DNA of 64,000 nt from Tessaracoccus antarcticus (lineage in GTDB: Bacteria; Actinomycetota; Actinomycetes; Propionibacteriales; Propionibacteriaceae), in the NCBI RefSeq assembly GCF_003688855.1, contig NZ_REFW01000003.1:186001-250000 (forward strand). The letters are read 5' to 3'. Below are positions 62,928-64,000 of this stretch, piece after piece. The notes beneath the pieces are model-generated. The model searched no databases. It was not told the origin of the DNA and saw nothing but the letters and a program-made list of their open reading frames with translations. Within the stretch, counting starts at the first letter, position 1; each line of letters opens with the position of its first letter. Made by a program: the position numbers and the translations under genes.

Positions 62928-64000
62928 TCACCGGGCGGCAGCGATGGCCTGACGCACCCGTTTCGGGGACACGGGCACGGCCGTGCGCACCCCCTGGGCG
63001 AACAGTCCCACGCGGAGCTCCTCGATGAGGAAGGCAATCTCCTCCACCGCGGGGCTGAGCGGGCCGGGCGGCTGCGCGTCGCACAGGGCGGCGTAGTCGA
63101 CCTCGACGCCCTCGATCTCCAGTCGGGCACGGTCATCGCGGCTGCGGCTCTTCAGCGCACCCTGCATGCGCACCGTCATGGCGCGGACGTAGACGGGGAG
63201 CCGGTCGAACCACGGGTCGGGGGTGGCAGAGATGAAACGCGTGAACGTGAGGTTCGCCAGTTGCTCCGTGACATCGATGCGCAGCGGATCCTGTGGGGGG
63301 AACATCTGGAGTGCGCGCTCCACCTCGCCCTGCGCCGTCAGGGTCTGGGCGGCGACCCGCACCACCGCCTGGGTGCGCGCGGGGCAATCGGCCCGGACCA
63401 GCTCGGCGATGCGGGTGAAGGTGGCCTCATCGCGGACGTCGTCGGGGCTACCCGACTCCAGCAGCAGCTGCTGGCTCGCCTTCAGCCAGGCGTCGGCCAG
63501 GAGGTCCGGCACGCTCGCGTACGAGCTGGCGCCCAGTGCCAGCTTTTCCTGGTTGCTCATGTGGGAGACCACCCAGCGCACGGGTGAGGGGTTCACGAGC
63601 GTCAGAAGTCGGCGAAGGCCCCTCACGTGTTCGTGCGAGGCACGTTGCACCGACTCCGCCACGACGAGTCCCACGCTGGCGGTCTCGTCCACCAACGCTG
63701 GGTAGCCCACCACCCCGCCCGAGAGTTGGACGGAAGGGGCCACAGTGCCAAACGTCCATCGGGTCTGGCCGGTGGCCGAGATGCGCTTGGCGGAGCGGGT
63801 CAGTTTGGCGCTCACCTTCGGCGCAAGCGTGACCCGGAGCTCGTCGAGGTCGGTTCCCCGCGCCACTTCCTTGGAGCCGTCCATGACGACGAAGGTGGGG
63901 CGCAGGTGCCCGTCGACTGTGGACGGCTGCCAGGCCTCCGGTGGAACCAGTTCACCGGTGAGGGCGCGCAACGCCCGAGCCAGCGCCTGGGGCAGAGACT
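62928..64000 (-). CDS. hrpA: ATP-dependent RNA helicase HrpA, C-terminal part
   Basis: The last 357 or so residues of a DEAH-box HrpA; the 5' part lies beyond base 64000. The visible region is the DUF3418 domain specific to HrpA, with ALVDETASVGLVVAESVQRA, RWVVSHMSNQEKLALG and QALLAPR-like spacing before AVEEIAFLIEELRVGLFAQG. The helicase motifs are outside the window. It is followed by tesB on the same strand. Confidence 0.92.
   Translation of the reverse strand, partial: SLPQALARALRALTGELVPPEAWQPSTVDGHLRPTFVVMDGSKEVARGTDLDELRVTLAPKVSAKLTRSAKRISATGQTRWTFGTVAPSVQLSGGVVGYPALVDETASVGLVVAESVQRASHEHVRGLRRLLTLVNPSPVRWVVSHMSNQEKLALGASSYASVPDLLADAWLKASQQLLLESGSPDDVRDEATFTRIAELVRADCPARTQAVVRVAAQTLTAQGEVERALQMFPPQDPLRIDVTEQLANLTFTRFISATPDPWFDRLPVYVRAMTVRMQGALKSRSRDDRARLEIEGVEVDYAALCDAQPPGPLSPAVEEIAFLIEELRVGLFAQGVRTAVPVSPKRVRQAIAAAR

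Noticed and set aside
1-64000. CRISPR arrays, rRNA genes, prophage structural genes, riboswitches
   Set aside because: No spaced short repeats, rRNA signatures, phage head or tail genes, or recognisable riboswitch cores were seen.

Overview
The window is one contiguous piece of a high-GC actinobacterial chromosome. The gene set points to the Propionibacteriaceae or a close relative: a WhiB1-type regulator, a SigR/RsrA pair, a SigA/SigB pair, the 24-residue ribosomal protein bL37, a PPA1309-family protein, UPF0182, a PdtaS-like kinase, UvrD2 with RecBCD, and an initiator tRNA of the actinobacterial type. Species cannot be fixed from the sequence alone.

Bases 1-21600 are ordinary core genome. 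They hold the C-terminus of a 2-oxoglutarate E1 enzyme (kgd/sucA), galK, whiB1, a PdtaS-like kinase, bL37, a zinc-ribbon SDR protein, the sigR-rsrA stress module with its own SigR-type promoter, an SRAP/YedK DNA-protein crosslink protein, the overlapping doxX-aroA-rsgA run, hisN, an NAD(P)-binding protein, serA, a complete five-gene peptide-type ABC transporter, an FUSC-type exporter, a Pr6Pr membrane protein and the initiator tRNA.

Bases 21600 to about 35450, directly downstream of the tRNA, look like an old and much rearranged genomic island. Intact modules are a secreted GRQWRT-repeat protein, a VOC protein, a DGPF/YCII protein coupled to an ECF42-type sigma factor, a GMC oxidoreductase with its small subunit, and a VanR/VanS-like two-component system divergent from a VanY-like D,D-carboxypeptidase. 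Between them lies debris: a frameshifted peptidase E, an arsR-DUF1801-SRPBCC operon with nonsense mutations, a 3' piece of an alpha/beta hydrolase, an integrase without its N-terminal domain, a 5' piece of a THUMP-like methyltransferase that has lost its start codon, and a chimeric second copy of the tRNA 3' end plus the GRQWRT gene. A 41-bp direct repeat brackets 22.7-29.3 kb. The decayed tRNA/terminator repeat at 35.0 kb marks a possible right end.

Bases 35.5-64 kb return to core genome: an acyltransferase, a pair of M16 peptidases, the UPF0182-PPA1309-Lon/PDZ operon, a DUF2342 protein, a small zinc-ribbon protein, divergent uvrD2 and recC-recB-recD, an aspartate-type aminotransferase, a glutamate-cysteine-ligase-like protein with a glutamine amidotransferase, sigA, sigB with an ECF-type promoter, an acyl-CoA thioesterase and the C-terminus of HrpA. 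Convergent pairs are separated by long perfect hairpins. Several genes (doxX, hisN, serA) seem to be read from leaderless transcripts. The SigR-type promoters at sigR and sigB suggest a thiol-stress cascade inside this window.
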